Of a stretch of 32,710 bases of DNA, positions 23,041 to 30,264 are shown in pieces (position 1 is the first letter of the stretch; each line of letters opens with the position of its first letter). Below the pieces are notes generated by a model that saw nothing but the letters and a program-made list of their open reading frames with translations, was not told the DNA's origin and searched no databases. Origin of the DNA: Solirubrobacterales bacterium (GTDB lineage: Bacteria > Actinomycetota > Thermoleophilia > Solirubrobacterales > Solirubrobacteraceae). The position numbers and the translations under genes are program-made. The DNA is taken from the NCBI GenBank assembly GCA_025963965.1, contig JAOPZS010000058.1, forward strand, positions 1 through 32,710, written 5' to 3'.

Positions 23041-24324
23041 TCAGACGGGGGTGCGCTTGGCGGCCGACAGCGAGCGCTCGGCGTCGACGAGCACCTGGCG
23101 CATGTCTGTGCTGCGCTGGTGAACGAGCGTGAAGCCGATGCTCGCGGTGGGATGCACGACGCTCTCACCGGCGTCGACGCTGCAGGCCGGGATCACCCGC
23201 GCCAGGCCCTCGGCGACGACCGCCAGGCCCTCCTCGTCGGCGTGCGGCAGGAGCACGGCGAACTCGTCGCCGCCGAGCCTGCCAATCAGGTCGGTTTCGC
23301 GCAGGCGCCGCGTCAGCACACGGGCGACGGCCTTCAGTGTCTCGTCGCCGACGCTCGTGCCGTAGCGGCCGTTCAGCTCGCGGAAGCCGTTCAGGTCGAT
23401 CACCATCAGCCCCGCCGTCTCGCCGTAGCGGTGGCAGCGGCCGAGCTGCAGGCGCAGGTCGTGTTCGAACAGGCGCCGGTTGCGCAGACCCGTCAGCGGG
23501 TCGTGGTCGGCGAGGCTCAGCAGCTGTTCCTCGAGCTCCTTGCGCGCGGAGATGTCCTGCAACTGGGCGATGTAGTGGAGGGCCTCGCCGGAGCGGTCAC
23601 GAACCAGCGACATCGAGAGGATCGCCGAGACGGTCTCGCCGGCGGCGTCGAAGTAGCGCTTCTCCACCTGGTAGGCCGGGATCTCGCCGGCCGCGAGGCG
23701 GCGCCGGTCGGCTGCGTCGTTGCCGGCGTCCTCCGGGTGCATGACGCCGTCGTAGCGCTTGCCGACGAGCTCGTCGGAGGTGTAGCCGGTGATCTCGCAG
23801 AGAGCACGGTTGACGAGCAGCCAGCGCCCCTCGGTGTCGATCAGCCCGGTGCCGATCGGGGCGTGCTCGAAGACCTCCTCGAAACCCTGGCCGCGGCGCG
23901 GGTTGAGCATGTCGGCGTGACGGCGAGCGGTGATGTCGAGCACCACGGCGACGCCGCCCTCGACGTTGGAGAGATCCTCGGCGGGGGGACCGCCGTCCCT
24001 GCACAGCGGCCCGGCGTCGACCATCAGGCAGTGGCGTTCCTCGGCCGTCCAGATCTCACGCGTGCGGGTCTCGCCTTCGAGCGCCGAGCTGAACAGCGGC
24101 TCGAAGCGCTCCCAGAACTCGGCCGGGAAGGCATCGGCCACGTAGTTGCCCTCGTGACAGATGTCCGGGTCGCCCATCCGCTCGATCGCCTGCCCGGCGG
24201 TGAGCACGAAGCGCAGCTGGCGGTCGAAGACGATCACGAGCGCCTCGGGCAGCTCGCGCAGGGCGGCGCTCGCGGCGTGATCGGCGTTCGCCAGCAGCTG
24301 GTCGGGTCCCATCGCAGGGGTCAC
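23041..24324 (-). CDS. PAS-PAS-GGDEF diguanylate cyclase, soluble
   Basis: A 427-residue protein (GTG 24324; an in-frame ATG at 24312 would remove four residues). Two PAS domains occupy ~20-135 and ~147-262, the second with EHAPIGTGLIDTEGRWLLVNRALCEITGY (in parts) and a closing LQDISARKELE. The GGDEF domain (265-425) has DHDPLTGLRNR, VIDLNGFRELN and an intact RLGGDEFAV (GGDEF at 351-355). RETD at 342-345 is the inhibitory I-site five residues before it. It should make cyclic di-GMP and be product-inhibited. No membrane segment is seen, so it senses a cytoplasmic signal. Its neighbour ppx is a second-messenger or polyphosphate enzyme. Confidence 0.92.
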   Translation of the reverse strand: MTPAMGPDQLLANADHAASAALRELPEALVIVFDRQLRFVLTAGQAIERMGDPDICHEGNYVADAFPAEFWERFEPLFSSALEGETRTREIWTAEERHCLMVDAGPLCRDGGPPAEDLSNVEGGVAVVLDITARRHADMLNPRRGQGFEEVFEHAPIGTGLIDTEGRWLLVNRALCEITGYTSDELVGKRYDGVMHPEDAGNDAADRRRLAAGEIPAYQVEKRYFDAAGETVSAILSMSLVRDRSGEALHYIAQLQDISARKELEEQLLSLADHDPLTGLRNRRLFEHDLRLQLGRCHRYGETAGLMVIDLNGFRELNGRYGTSVGDETLKAVARVLTRRLRETDLIGRLGGDEFAVLLPHADEEGLAVVAEGLARVIPACSVDAGESVVHPTASIGFTLVHQRSTDMRQVLVDAERSLSAAKRTPV

Positions 24325-24376
24325 GACGCAAGCATCGGCCGATTGCGCCCGATCCTTGACTGTCTCTGCGCAGGCC

Positions 24377-24389
24377 CGGCGAACCGCCG
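24377..24389 (-). terminator. short hairpin after the aldo/keto reductase gene
   Basis: On the minus strand CGGCG-GTT-CGCCG begins about 14 nt after the reductase stop at 24404. No T-run follows. Weak but well placed. Confidence 0.3.
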
Positions 24390-24403
24390 ACGCTGCGGGC
24401 GGC

Positions 24404-25246
24404 TCAGGGCCGGATGAACGTCTCGGGGTCGGGCCCGATACGGCGCCCCTGATCCAAGCCGTTGACCGCGGCCATCTCGGCGTCGGAGAGCTCGAAGTCG
24501 AACACGTCGAGGTTCTGCCTGATCCGCTCGGGCGTCACCGACTTGGGGATCACGACGTTGGCGAGCTGCAGGTGCCAGCGGATCACCACCTGGGCCGGCG
24601 TGCGAGCGTGGCGCTCGCCGATCTCGACGATCGCCGGCTCGTCGAGCACCTGGCCCTGGGCGAGCGGGCTCCACGCCTCGGTGAGGATGCCCAGCTCGCC
24701 GTGTTCGCGGCGTAGGCCCACCTGCTGGAGGTGGGGGTGCAGCTCGACCTGGTTGATCGCCGGCGCCTCCCCGGTCTCCTCGATCAGGCGGCGCAGGTGC
24801 GAGGCCTGGAAGTTCGAGACGCCGATCGAGCGGACCCGCCCCTCGTCGCGAAGCTCGATGAACGTCCTCCACGTGTCCACGTAGCGCTCGCGCGCAGGGA
24901 CCGGCCAGTGGATCAAGTACAGGTCCAGGTAGTCCAGCTCGAGCCGCTCGAGGCTCCTGTCGAACGCGCGACGAGCCTCCTCGCGGCCATGGTCGTCGTT
25001 CCAGCACTTGGTTGTGATGAACACCTCGCCGCGGTCCAGCCCGCTGGCGCGGACGGCCTGCCCGACGGCGGCCTCGTTGCGATACGCCGCCGCCGTGTCG
25101 AGGTGGCGGTAGCCGGCCTCCAACGCCAGGATCACAGCCTCCTCGGTGACCTCGGGCGGGATCTGAAAGACGCCGAAGCCGAGCTGCGGAACCGCCTCGC
25201 CGCCACGCATCGGGAGGCTCGGAACCTGATCGGTGGGTGAGCTCAT
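24404..25246 (-). CDS. aldo/keto reductase
   Basis: A 280-residue (alpha/beta)8 reductase of the plant/bacterial 2,5-diketo-gluconate reductase type. The catalytic tetrad is present: Asp50 (YRHLDTA), Tyr55 (AAYRNE), Lys80 (ITTKCWN) and His113 (LIHWP). GVSNFQ and INQVELHP are family blocks, and IPKSVTPERIRQN binds the 2'-phosphate of NADPH. It reduces aldehydes or ketones; the physiological substrate is unknown. ATG at 25246. The upstream gap to the divergent 45-residue gene is 151 bp. A TAGGCT is seen about 25 nt before the start, which could be a -10 with a short leader. Confidence 0.93.
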   Translation of the reverse strand: MSSPTDQVPSLPMRGGEAVPQLGFGVFQIPPEVTEEAVILALEAGYRHLDTAAAYRNEAAVGQAVRASGLDRGEVFITTKCWNDDHGREEARRAFDRSLERLELDYLDLYLIHWPVPARERYVDTWRTFIELRDEGRVRSIGVSNFQASHLRRLIEETGEAPAINQVELHPHLQQVGLRREHGELGILTEAWSPLAQGQVLDEPAIVEIGERHARTPAQVVIRWHLQLANVVIPKSVTPERIRQNLDVFDFELSDAEMAAVNGLDQGRRIGPDPETFIRP

Positions 25247-25321
25247 GTCGATTCGTCTGCCCGAGGCGCCTTCAGCCTAAACTGACGGCGGCGACGCATG
25301 GAGCAGAGGCGCTTGCGGCAT

Positions 25322-25350
25322 TTGACTATCAGCGTCTTTTCGCCTAGCTT
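25322..25350 (+). promoter_or_regulatory. sigma-70-type promoter for the 45-residue gene
   Basis: TTGACT (25322-25327) and TAGCTT (25345-25350) are 17 nt apart, the best -35/-10 match I found in the window. The predicted start near 25357 gives a leader of about 40 nt carrying a consensus ribosome-binding site. Confidence 0.65.
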
Positions 25351-25383
25351 GACCGGGTGGTTCGAGGGAGCCGCGCAACGTTC

Positions 25384-25390
25384 AAGGAGG
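25384..25390 (+). promoter_or_regulatory. consensus ribosome-binding site AAGGAGG
   Basis: AAGGAGG lies 7 nt before the ATG at 25398. It decides the start of the small gene, which would otherwise be easy to miss. Confidence 0.75.
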
Positions 25391-25397
25391 AACGGAG

Positions 25398-25535
25398 ATG
25401 GGGGATTCGAGGGGGAATGGGCGACGCGTTCTGCAACGCGTGATCGCCGCTCTGGCGATCAGCGACGTCGTCTACCGGCTGCTCGCCCGCGAGCCGCTGC
25501 GCCGCGCGCTGGGAATCGAGACGAGCCGCGCGTGA
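25398..25535 (+). CDS. small hypothetical protein, 45 residues
   Basis: The frame reads MGDSRGNGRRVLQRVIAALA and continues to ...LGIETSRA, ending with TGA at 25533-25535. It has a consensus AAGGAGG ribosome-binding site and a good -35/-10 promoter, so it is very likely expressed. Residues ~10-40 form a probable amphipathic helix with hydrophobic residues (VLxxVIAALAI, VVYRLL) between Arg clusters at both ends. There is no signal peptide and no Cys. I do not recognise a family. A longer overlapping frame from 25298 has no ribosome-binding site and poor composition, so I left it out. The 3' end is 9 bp from the convergent exported protein's stop. Confidence 0.7.
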   Translation: MGDSRGNGRRVLQRVIAALAISDVVYRLLAREPLRRALGIETSRA

Positions 25536-25544
25536 CGGGCCGTC

Positions 25545-26540
25545 TCAGCCGGGCGGCGTGAGGAAGTACACGCGCTGCCCGGCTGCGGGCTGCCACGAGT
25601 ACACCGGCCAGGTGCGCCCGGCGTAGCTGACCGTGCCCGTGGACGGGATCCGCCGCGGGCCGCCGCCGACGAGGTGCTTGGCGCCCGCGCGAACGAACAC
25701 GTGGCCGCCGGTCACGGCCCGCATCACGCTGGCGAGGGCCTCGTAGTGCGTGGACAGCGGTTTCAGGCGCAGCGCGATGTGGCGTGCGACGCTCCCCCAG
25801 GCGGCGACCCGCAAAGCCGAGCAGCTCCGCCCGGATGGGGGCTGCCCGACGAACAGCGACGCCTGCAGCCGGCCGGCGGGGAACGCGGTAGCAGCGACGT
25901 TGGTGACCAGGTAGGAGCGACCGCCGACCTTCACGGTTGCGCCGTCGCGCGGCGCGGACGGCGCCGGGAGCAGCGTGCCCATCACGAACGAGCCGCGCTG
26001 GTAGAGGTCGACGGGCGCGCCGATGAAGCGCGTGACGAGCTTCACGTAGCCGAGGTCGTCCTGCACAGAAGTCACGTAGTGGCCGAGCGTGCGGCCGTGG
26101 CTGCGCAGCGTTCCGGTGACCGGAGCGATCACGTGCGGTCCTCCGACGTCGGCCAGGACGCGCGAGCCGCGCGTCACACGCAGGCGCACGATATGCCAGG
26201 CCGGTTTGTAGACGAGCGCGTGCACGGCCGCGGCAACGGCTGCCGTTTCACCATGTTCGAGTGCGCTCAGAAGCGGGGCGTAGCTGCGTATGCGCGCCGT
26301 GTCGAGCATGGTCTCCGTGCCTCGCAGCTCACTCGTGTAGATGCGCCGCGCCACCTCCGACTGAACAGCCGCGACCGTCGGTGCAGATTCGCTGCCGCAG
26401 CCGGCGGCGGTCGTGGCACGGGCGAGCTGCGCGCGGGGATCCTCCTCATCGCCCGAGACGACCGCGAAGGCGCCGGCCGCCGCCGCGCAGAGCAGCGCCG
26501 CGAGCAGCAGGAGCGTCCTCCCACGCACAAGGCGGAACAT
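25545..26540 (-). CDS. exported or membrane-anchored protein, possible Cache-like sensor fold
   Basis: The 331-residue protein has an N-terminal signal peptide or anchor (MFRLVRGRTLLLLAALLCAA, hydrophobic through ~residue 28) and no other membrane segment, so the rest should be outside the cell. Residues ~100-190 (WHIVRLRVTRGSRVLADVGG, then GTLRSHGRTLGHYVTSVQDD) look like the beta-rich Cache/PDC extracellular sensor fold. A second beta-rich part follows, with GRSYLVTNV and YAGRTWPVYSW. Two Cys (near 48 and 233) could form a disulfide. No catalytic motif is visible. It is divergent from the membrane GGDEF-EAL gene across a 169-bp gap, so it could be its extracytoplasmic partner. Fold assignment is by eye and tentative. 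Confidence 0.6.
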   Translation of the reverse strand: MFRLVRGRTLLLLAALLCAAAAGAFAVVSGDEEDPRAQLARATTAAGCGSESAPTVAAVQSEVARRIYTSELRGTETMLDTARIRSYAPLLSALEHGETAAVAAAVHALVYKPAWHIVRLRVTRGSRVLADVGGPHVIAPVTGTLRSHGRTLGHYVTSVQDDLGYVKLVTRFIGAPVDLYQRGSFVMGTLLPAPSAPRDGATVKVGGRSYLVTNVAATAFPAGRLQASLFVGQPPSGRSCSALRVAAWGSVARHIALRLKPLSTHYEALASVMRAVTGGHVFVRAGAKHLVGGGPRRIPSTGTVSYAGRTWPVYSWQPAAGQRVYFLTPPG

Positions 26541-26709
26541 GCCGTCAACCCTCGCCGACCGTCATAAGTGCCCGCTCAGGGGTCCGTGAGACCGGTCCCA
26601 TGATGTGTGACTACCCGCACGAGCGCGTCGTGAACGAGAGCCTGCGGTGTCCAGGCGGCGCACGGCGGGCTTAGGGGAACCGGCGATCGGCCGATACGAC
26701 CGTGTGCGG

Positions 26710-29493
26710 ATGCAAGCCGAATCAAACGTCGTCGACGTCGCGGCTCTGCGCATCCGCGAAGCGACGATCGCCGTGGCGGTGCCGATGACCTTCGGCGTCA
26801 GCGCCCTGGGGCTGCTGTACGTGGGAATGACCTGGGACCGGCCGCACCGCCTCGAGCTGGCTGTGCTGTTCGTGATCTCGGCGGTGTCGGTGATCGGCGT
26901 CTACAGGATGCGCCAGGCGATCGTGCGCAGCCGCTGGCGCGAGGCGCTGTTCCTGAGCTGGACGCTGAGCGACTTCGTGATGCTCGTCACCGGCACGCTC
27001 GCCGACGGCGGCACGCGCAGCCCGCTCGTGCTCGTGTTCTTCATGCCGGTCGTCTTCTCGGCGACCTCCTATCCCCTGGCCTCGGTCGTCGCGGTAGGCG
27101 CGGGCAGCATCATCACGTTCCTCAGCGTCGCGCTGATCGCCGGCGGCGCGAGCGCCGCGTATCAGGTGTCCTTCACGTTCGCCCTGCTCTGCACCGCCGC
27201 GATGAGCGCCTGGCAGGCGCAGAACCACAAGCGCCAGAATCGTGCGCTGGCCACCGCTTCGCGCACCGACTCGCTGACGGGCTGTTTGAACAGGCGCGGA
27301 TTCCAGGAGCGCGCGCGCGCCGAGATCGCAGCGATGGCCCGTAGCGGGCTCGGTGGCGCGATCGTCGTGCTCGACATCGACAAGTTCAAGCCGGTCAACG
27401 ACGTCTTCGGCCACGCGGCCGGCGACGAGCTGCTGTGCTGGGTTGCGCAAACGCTGCAGAGCTCGGTGCGCCCGACCGACGCGATCGGCCGTCTCGGCGG
27501 CGACGAGTTCGCGGTGCTGCTCGCCGAGATCGGCGCCGACGAGGCCCGCGATCGCGCGACCCGGATCGGCGAGGCGCTCGCAGAGCGCGCACCGGCCTCG
27601 CTCGGCGTGGCCCTGTACCCGGCGGACGGCACCGACCTGGAGACGCTGACGCGTCGCGCCGACACCCGCCTGTACGGCACGCGGCGCGTCCGCTACAGCC
27701 GCGAACGGGAACTCTCGAGCACGCCGGCCACCTACGAGCCGGATGCCGCAGCCGAGCAGCCCTCGACGTTCGGGCCGATCGACCTGTGGCGCGCTGCGGT
27801 CGAGGCGATGCCCTCGCACAACGGGCGCGAGGAGCACGGCACGGATGGGGCGAGCGCCACGCTCCTCGACGAGATCGACGCCTCGGTGATCGCGACGGAC
27901 ATGAGCGGCACCGTGATCAGCTGGAACAGCGGCGCCGAGGCGCTGTACGGGTGGAGCCGCGAGGAGGCGATCGGAGGCAGCGTCCGGGATCTCGTCGTGC
28001 CGGAGGACTCAGCCGCCGCCGAACGGCTGCTGGTCGAGCTCAGCCGCGACGGGCGCTGGGACGGTGAGATCGACGTGCGGCGCAAGGACGGATCCGCCTT
28101 CACGGCCTACGTGCGAAACCGGCTCGTGCTCGACGCGTCCGGCAACCCGTCGGCGCTCGTCGGTGTCGCTGTCGACATCTCGGCGCGCGTGGCCGCCGAG
28201 ACGGAGCTGCTGCAGTCGCGCAACTACGCCCAGGCAGTGACCGAATGCATGGGCGAGGGTCTCTTCACACTCGACGTCGACGGCCGCATCACCTTCATCA
28301 ACCGCGCCGCCGAGAAGCTGCTCGGGGCGGCCGAGGGCGAGCTGCGGGGGTACGACGCCGGGGCCGCGGTCTTGGGACGGCGCGCGGACGGCACGTGCCA
28401 GCGCTTCGCGGAGAGCCCGATCGCGCGCGCGCTGAGCCATGGTGTGACGGTGCGCGTGGAGGAGGACAGCTTCGCGCTGGCTGGTGGCGGCGAGCTGCCG
28501 GTCGCCTACACGGCGACCCCGTTCGACACCGCCGAGGGCATCCAGGGGTGCGTCGTGATCTTCCAGGACGCCTCCGAGCGCAAGCGGCGCGAAGAGGAGA
28601 ACCGTCGCAACGCAGAGGTGCTTGCGGTGATGCACCGGGTCGAGGAGGCCCTCGTGAACGACCGCTTCGTGCTGCACGCACAGCCGATCGTCGACCTGCG
28701 CAGCGGTCGCACGGTGCGCCACGAGCTGCTGCTGCGGATGATCGAACCCGACGGCACCGTAATCCTGCCCGGCGAGTTCCTGCCGGCCTGCGAGCAGAAC
28801 GCGATGATCGGCGAGATCGACTGGTGGGTGATCAAGCAGGCCGCCCGGCTGGCCGCTGCCGGCAGCCCGGTGCAGGCGAACATCTCGGCGCGCTCGGTCT
28901 GCGACCCCGATGTCCTCGACCACATCGAACGGTGTGTCGAGCGCTACGAGGTGCCGCGGGGCGATCTGATCTTCGAGATCACGGAGACGGCGATCGTCGA
29001 CGACGAGCAGGCGTCGCGCCATTTCGTCGAGCGTCTCCACGCGATCGGCTGCGGGGTGGCCCTGGACGACTTCGGGACCGGCTACGGCAGCCTCACCTAC
29101 CTCAAGCAGATGCCCGTCGACCACCTCAAGCTCGACATCGAGTTCGTCCGGGACGTCGTCGAGAACGAAGCCAGCCGCCACGTGATCCAGGCCGTGATCG
29201 CGCTCGCCCGCGACTTCCACCTGGAGACGGTCGGCGAGGGCGTCGAGGACGCAGCGACGCTGGAGCTGCTGCGTGAGCTCGGCGTCGACTTCGCCCAGGG
29301 CTTTCACCTGGCGCACCCGGCGCCGTTCGCCGAGCGCCCGGGCGACCTGCAGCCTCCGGTGATCGTGGCACGCGCGGGGACCGCGCCCGCGGCGCCCGCG
29401 AGCGAGCCGGCGCCGGCCGGTCAGAGGGCTTCGGCGGCGGAGGCAGAACGTGCTGCCACGCGCCGCACACGCACGACGCTGACCCTGCGCTAG
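26710..29493 (+). CDS. membrane GGDEF-PAS-PAS-EAL cyclic di-GMP turnover protein
   Basis: From ATG 26710 the protein has 927 residues; GTG 26647 and GTG 26704 are alternative starts. Residues ~18-170 contain about five or six membrane helices. GGDEF (~182-328) follows with RLGGDEFAV (263-267 core) and the I-site RPTD (254-257). Two PAS domains lie at ~385-495 and ~505-622. The EAL domain (~640-880) has ELLLR (672-676), ANISARS, FEITET (755-760), ALDDFGTGYG (784-793), LKLD with Lys808 and GEGVED. Synthesis and hydrolysis motifs are both intact, so it could make and degrade cyclic di-GMP, with net direction set by the PAS and membrane inputs. The last ~55 residues are a low-complexity Ala/Pro/Arg tail. 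Confidence 0.9.
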   Translation: MQAESNVVDVAALRIREATIAVAVPMTFGVSALGLLYVGMTWDRPHRLELAVLFVISAVSVIGVYRMRQAIVRSRWREALFLSWTLSDFVMLVTGTLADGGTRSPLVLVFFMPVVFSATSYPLASVVAVGAGSIITFLSVALIAGGASAAYQVSFTFALLCTAAMSAWQAQNHKRQNRALATASRTDSLTGCLNRRGFQERARAEIAAMARSGLGGAIVVLDIDKFKPVNDVFGHAAGDELLCWVAQTLQSSVRPTDAIGRLGGDEFAVLLAEIGADEARDRATRIGEALAERAPASLGVALYPADGTDLETLTRRADTRLYGTRRVRYSRERELSSTPATYEPDAAAEQPSTFGPIDLWRAAVEAMPSHNGREEHGTDGASATLLDEIDASVIATDMSGTVISWNSGAEALYGWSREEAIGGSVRDLVVPEDSAAAERLLVELSRDGRWDGEIDVRRKDGSAFTAYVRNRLVLDASGNPSALVGVAVDISARVAAETELLQSRNYAQAVTECMGEGLFTLDVDGRITFINRAAEKLLGAAEGELRGYDAGAAVLGRRADGTCQRFAESPIARALSHGVTVRVEEDSFALAGGGELPVAYTATPFDTAEGIQGCVVIFQDASERKRREEENRRNAEVLAVMHRVEEALVNDRFVLHAQPIVDLRSGRTVRHELLLRMIEPDGTVILPGEFLPACEQNAMIGEIDWWVIKQAARLAAAGSPVQANISARSVCDPDVLDHIERCVERYEVPRGDLIFEITETAIVDDEQASRHFVERLHAIGCGVALDDFGTGYGSLTYLKQMPVDHLKLDIEFVRDVVENEASRHVIQAVIALARDFHLETVGEGVEDAATLELLRELGVDFAQGFHLAHPAPFAERPGDLQPPVIVARAGTAPAAPASEPAPAGQRASAAEAERAATRRTRTTLTLR

Positions 29494-29517
29494 GCCACGA
29501 GCCCGCGCCCGGCGCGA

Positions 29518-29877
29518 TCAGAGCGGCTCGTCGAGCACGAACAGCTCGGCGGCGACGTCCGGATCGAGCTCGTTGCCGCCGATGAACGCGACGACGCGAC
29601 GACCGGTGAGACGCTCGACGGCCTCTCGGAACTCCCGCTCCATCGCCGCTTGGAACAGCCGGCGAACGCTCCGGATCGCCTCGACCCTCTCGCCTCGGCC
29701 GAGCGAGCGCTCGGCGTGGGTCAAAACGTCGTACATCAGCGTGACAACGACGTTTCGGTAGTGGAAGGTCGAGGCGGTCGTCGGACCGCGGCCGAGGTGC
29801 TCGGTGTGGATGCCGACGAGGGCGCTCGTGACCGCGGCGTTGAGTTGCCCGCCACGCAGCTGCTCGATCTCAGCCAT
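29518..29877 (-). CDS. DUF2294/MpsC-like protein
   Basis: From ATG 29877 the protein has 119 residues, the usual size for DUF2294 (MpsC) proteins. It shows QLNAAVTSALVGIHTEHLGRGP near the N-terminus, then VVVTLMYDVLTHAERSL and a terminal VERLTGRRVVAFIGGNELDPD segment, which are the conserved parts. No membrane helix is seen. MpsC was named with the MpsAB sodium-translocating system of Staphylococcus, yet its biochemical job is unclear and no MpsAB homologue is near. A frame extension to 29901 adds eight residues without support. The gene converges with the GGDEF-EAL gene (24-bp gap). Confidence 0.75.
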   Translation of the reverse strand: MAEIEQLRGGQLNAAVTSALVGIHTEHLGRGPTTASTFHYRNVVVTLMYDVLTHAERSLGRGERVEAIRSVRRLFQAAMEREFREAVERLTGRRVVAFIGGNELDPDVAAELFVLDEPL

Positions 29878-29931
29878 GGTCGAATGTCCTACCCGACCCA
29901 TGGCGCGAGGAAACGGCGCCCGATGCGCGGT

Positions 29932-30063
29932 TCAGGTCGAGCAGCCGCGCCGGTGCTTGACGCCCGGGCGACTCGCCGTCGGCCACCAGCAGACGCATCG
30001 GCCGATGCTGACGGGGACCCCGAAAGGAAGCTGAATCGCGAGCGGCGCTTGACGAGCCGGCAC
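29932..30063 (-). CDS. possible 43-residue ORF with consensus ribosome-binding site
   Basis: GTG at 30063 is preceded at 5 nt by AAGGAGG (30075-30069) on the minus strand. The frame gives 43 residues starting VPARQAPLAIQLPFGVPVSI and ending in a Cys/Trp/Arg-rich tail with three Cys. No family is recognised and the composition is not clearly protein-like, so the ribosome-binding site is the main evidence. It could be a leader peptide for the downstream MpsC-like gene, about 55 nt further on. Confidence 0.25.
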   Translation of the reverse strand: MPARQAPLAIQLPFGVPVSIGRCVCWWPTASRPGVKHRRGCST

Positions 30064-30182
30064 GTTCCCCTCCTTGAAAACACGGTGGTGACGTCCGCCA
30101 TATGTGCTTTGTGCTTGAGTAACGCGTTCGCAGGGAACATAACCCGGAGGGTTCTGTCGCTCTGAAGGCAAGAAAGCTCGAT

Positions 30183-30245
30183 CCCGTGGGCCGCCATGGG
30201 AGGCTCCGAACGCGTGTCGCCCGTCGGCGAACCGTCGCGCGGAGC
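30183..30245 (+). ncRNA. structured 5' leader (two hairpins) before the glycoside hydrolase-like gene
   Basis: Two strong hairpins lie in series before the ribosome-binding site. The first is CCCGTGG-GCCG-CCATGGG (30183-30200, one G-U pair). The second is a composite stem: GCTCCG/CGGAGC (30203-30208/30240-30245), CGCG/CGCG (30211-30214/30236-30239) and TCGCC/GGCGA (30217-30221/30226-30230). The stem ends 5 nt before AAGGTGG. This layout suits a riboswitch or translational control element. I could not match it by eye to the cyclic di-GMP-I, ydaO or other classes I know. Confidence 0.45.
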
Positions 30246-30250
30246 ATAGG

Positions 30251-30257
30251 AAGGTGG
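30251..30257 (+). promoter_or_regulatory. ribosome-binding site AAGGTGG of the glycoside hydrolase-like gene
   Basis: AAGGTGG lies 7 nt before ATG 30265 and favours that start over the in-frame TTG at 30259. Confidence 0.6.
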
Positions 30258-30264
30258 TTTGGAA

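Larger units (their letters stand above)
29878..30264. other. 387-bp intergenic region, divergent promoters and structured leader
   Basis: This is the largest gap without a confident gene. It has an AT-richer patch at ~30070-30145, a run of hairpins on the plus-strand side, and one possible 43-codon minus-strand frame. Plus-strand promoter candidates overlap: TTGAGT-N17-CATAAC (30115-30143) and GGAAC-N17-GTC (30134-30158, ECF-sigma-like). I cannot choose between them by eye. Confidence 0.6.

Noticed and set aside
29870-29998. 42-codon minus-strand frame ending at the start of the MpsC-like gene
   Set aside because: No ribosome-binding site and no recognisable composition; a weaker candidate than the overlapping 43-codon frame.
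30130-30245. Cyclic di-GMP-I (GEMM) or ydaO-type riboswitch
   Set aside because: The conserved core sequences of these classes, as I remember them, are not present in order. I kept only the neutral description of a structured leader.
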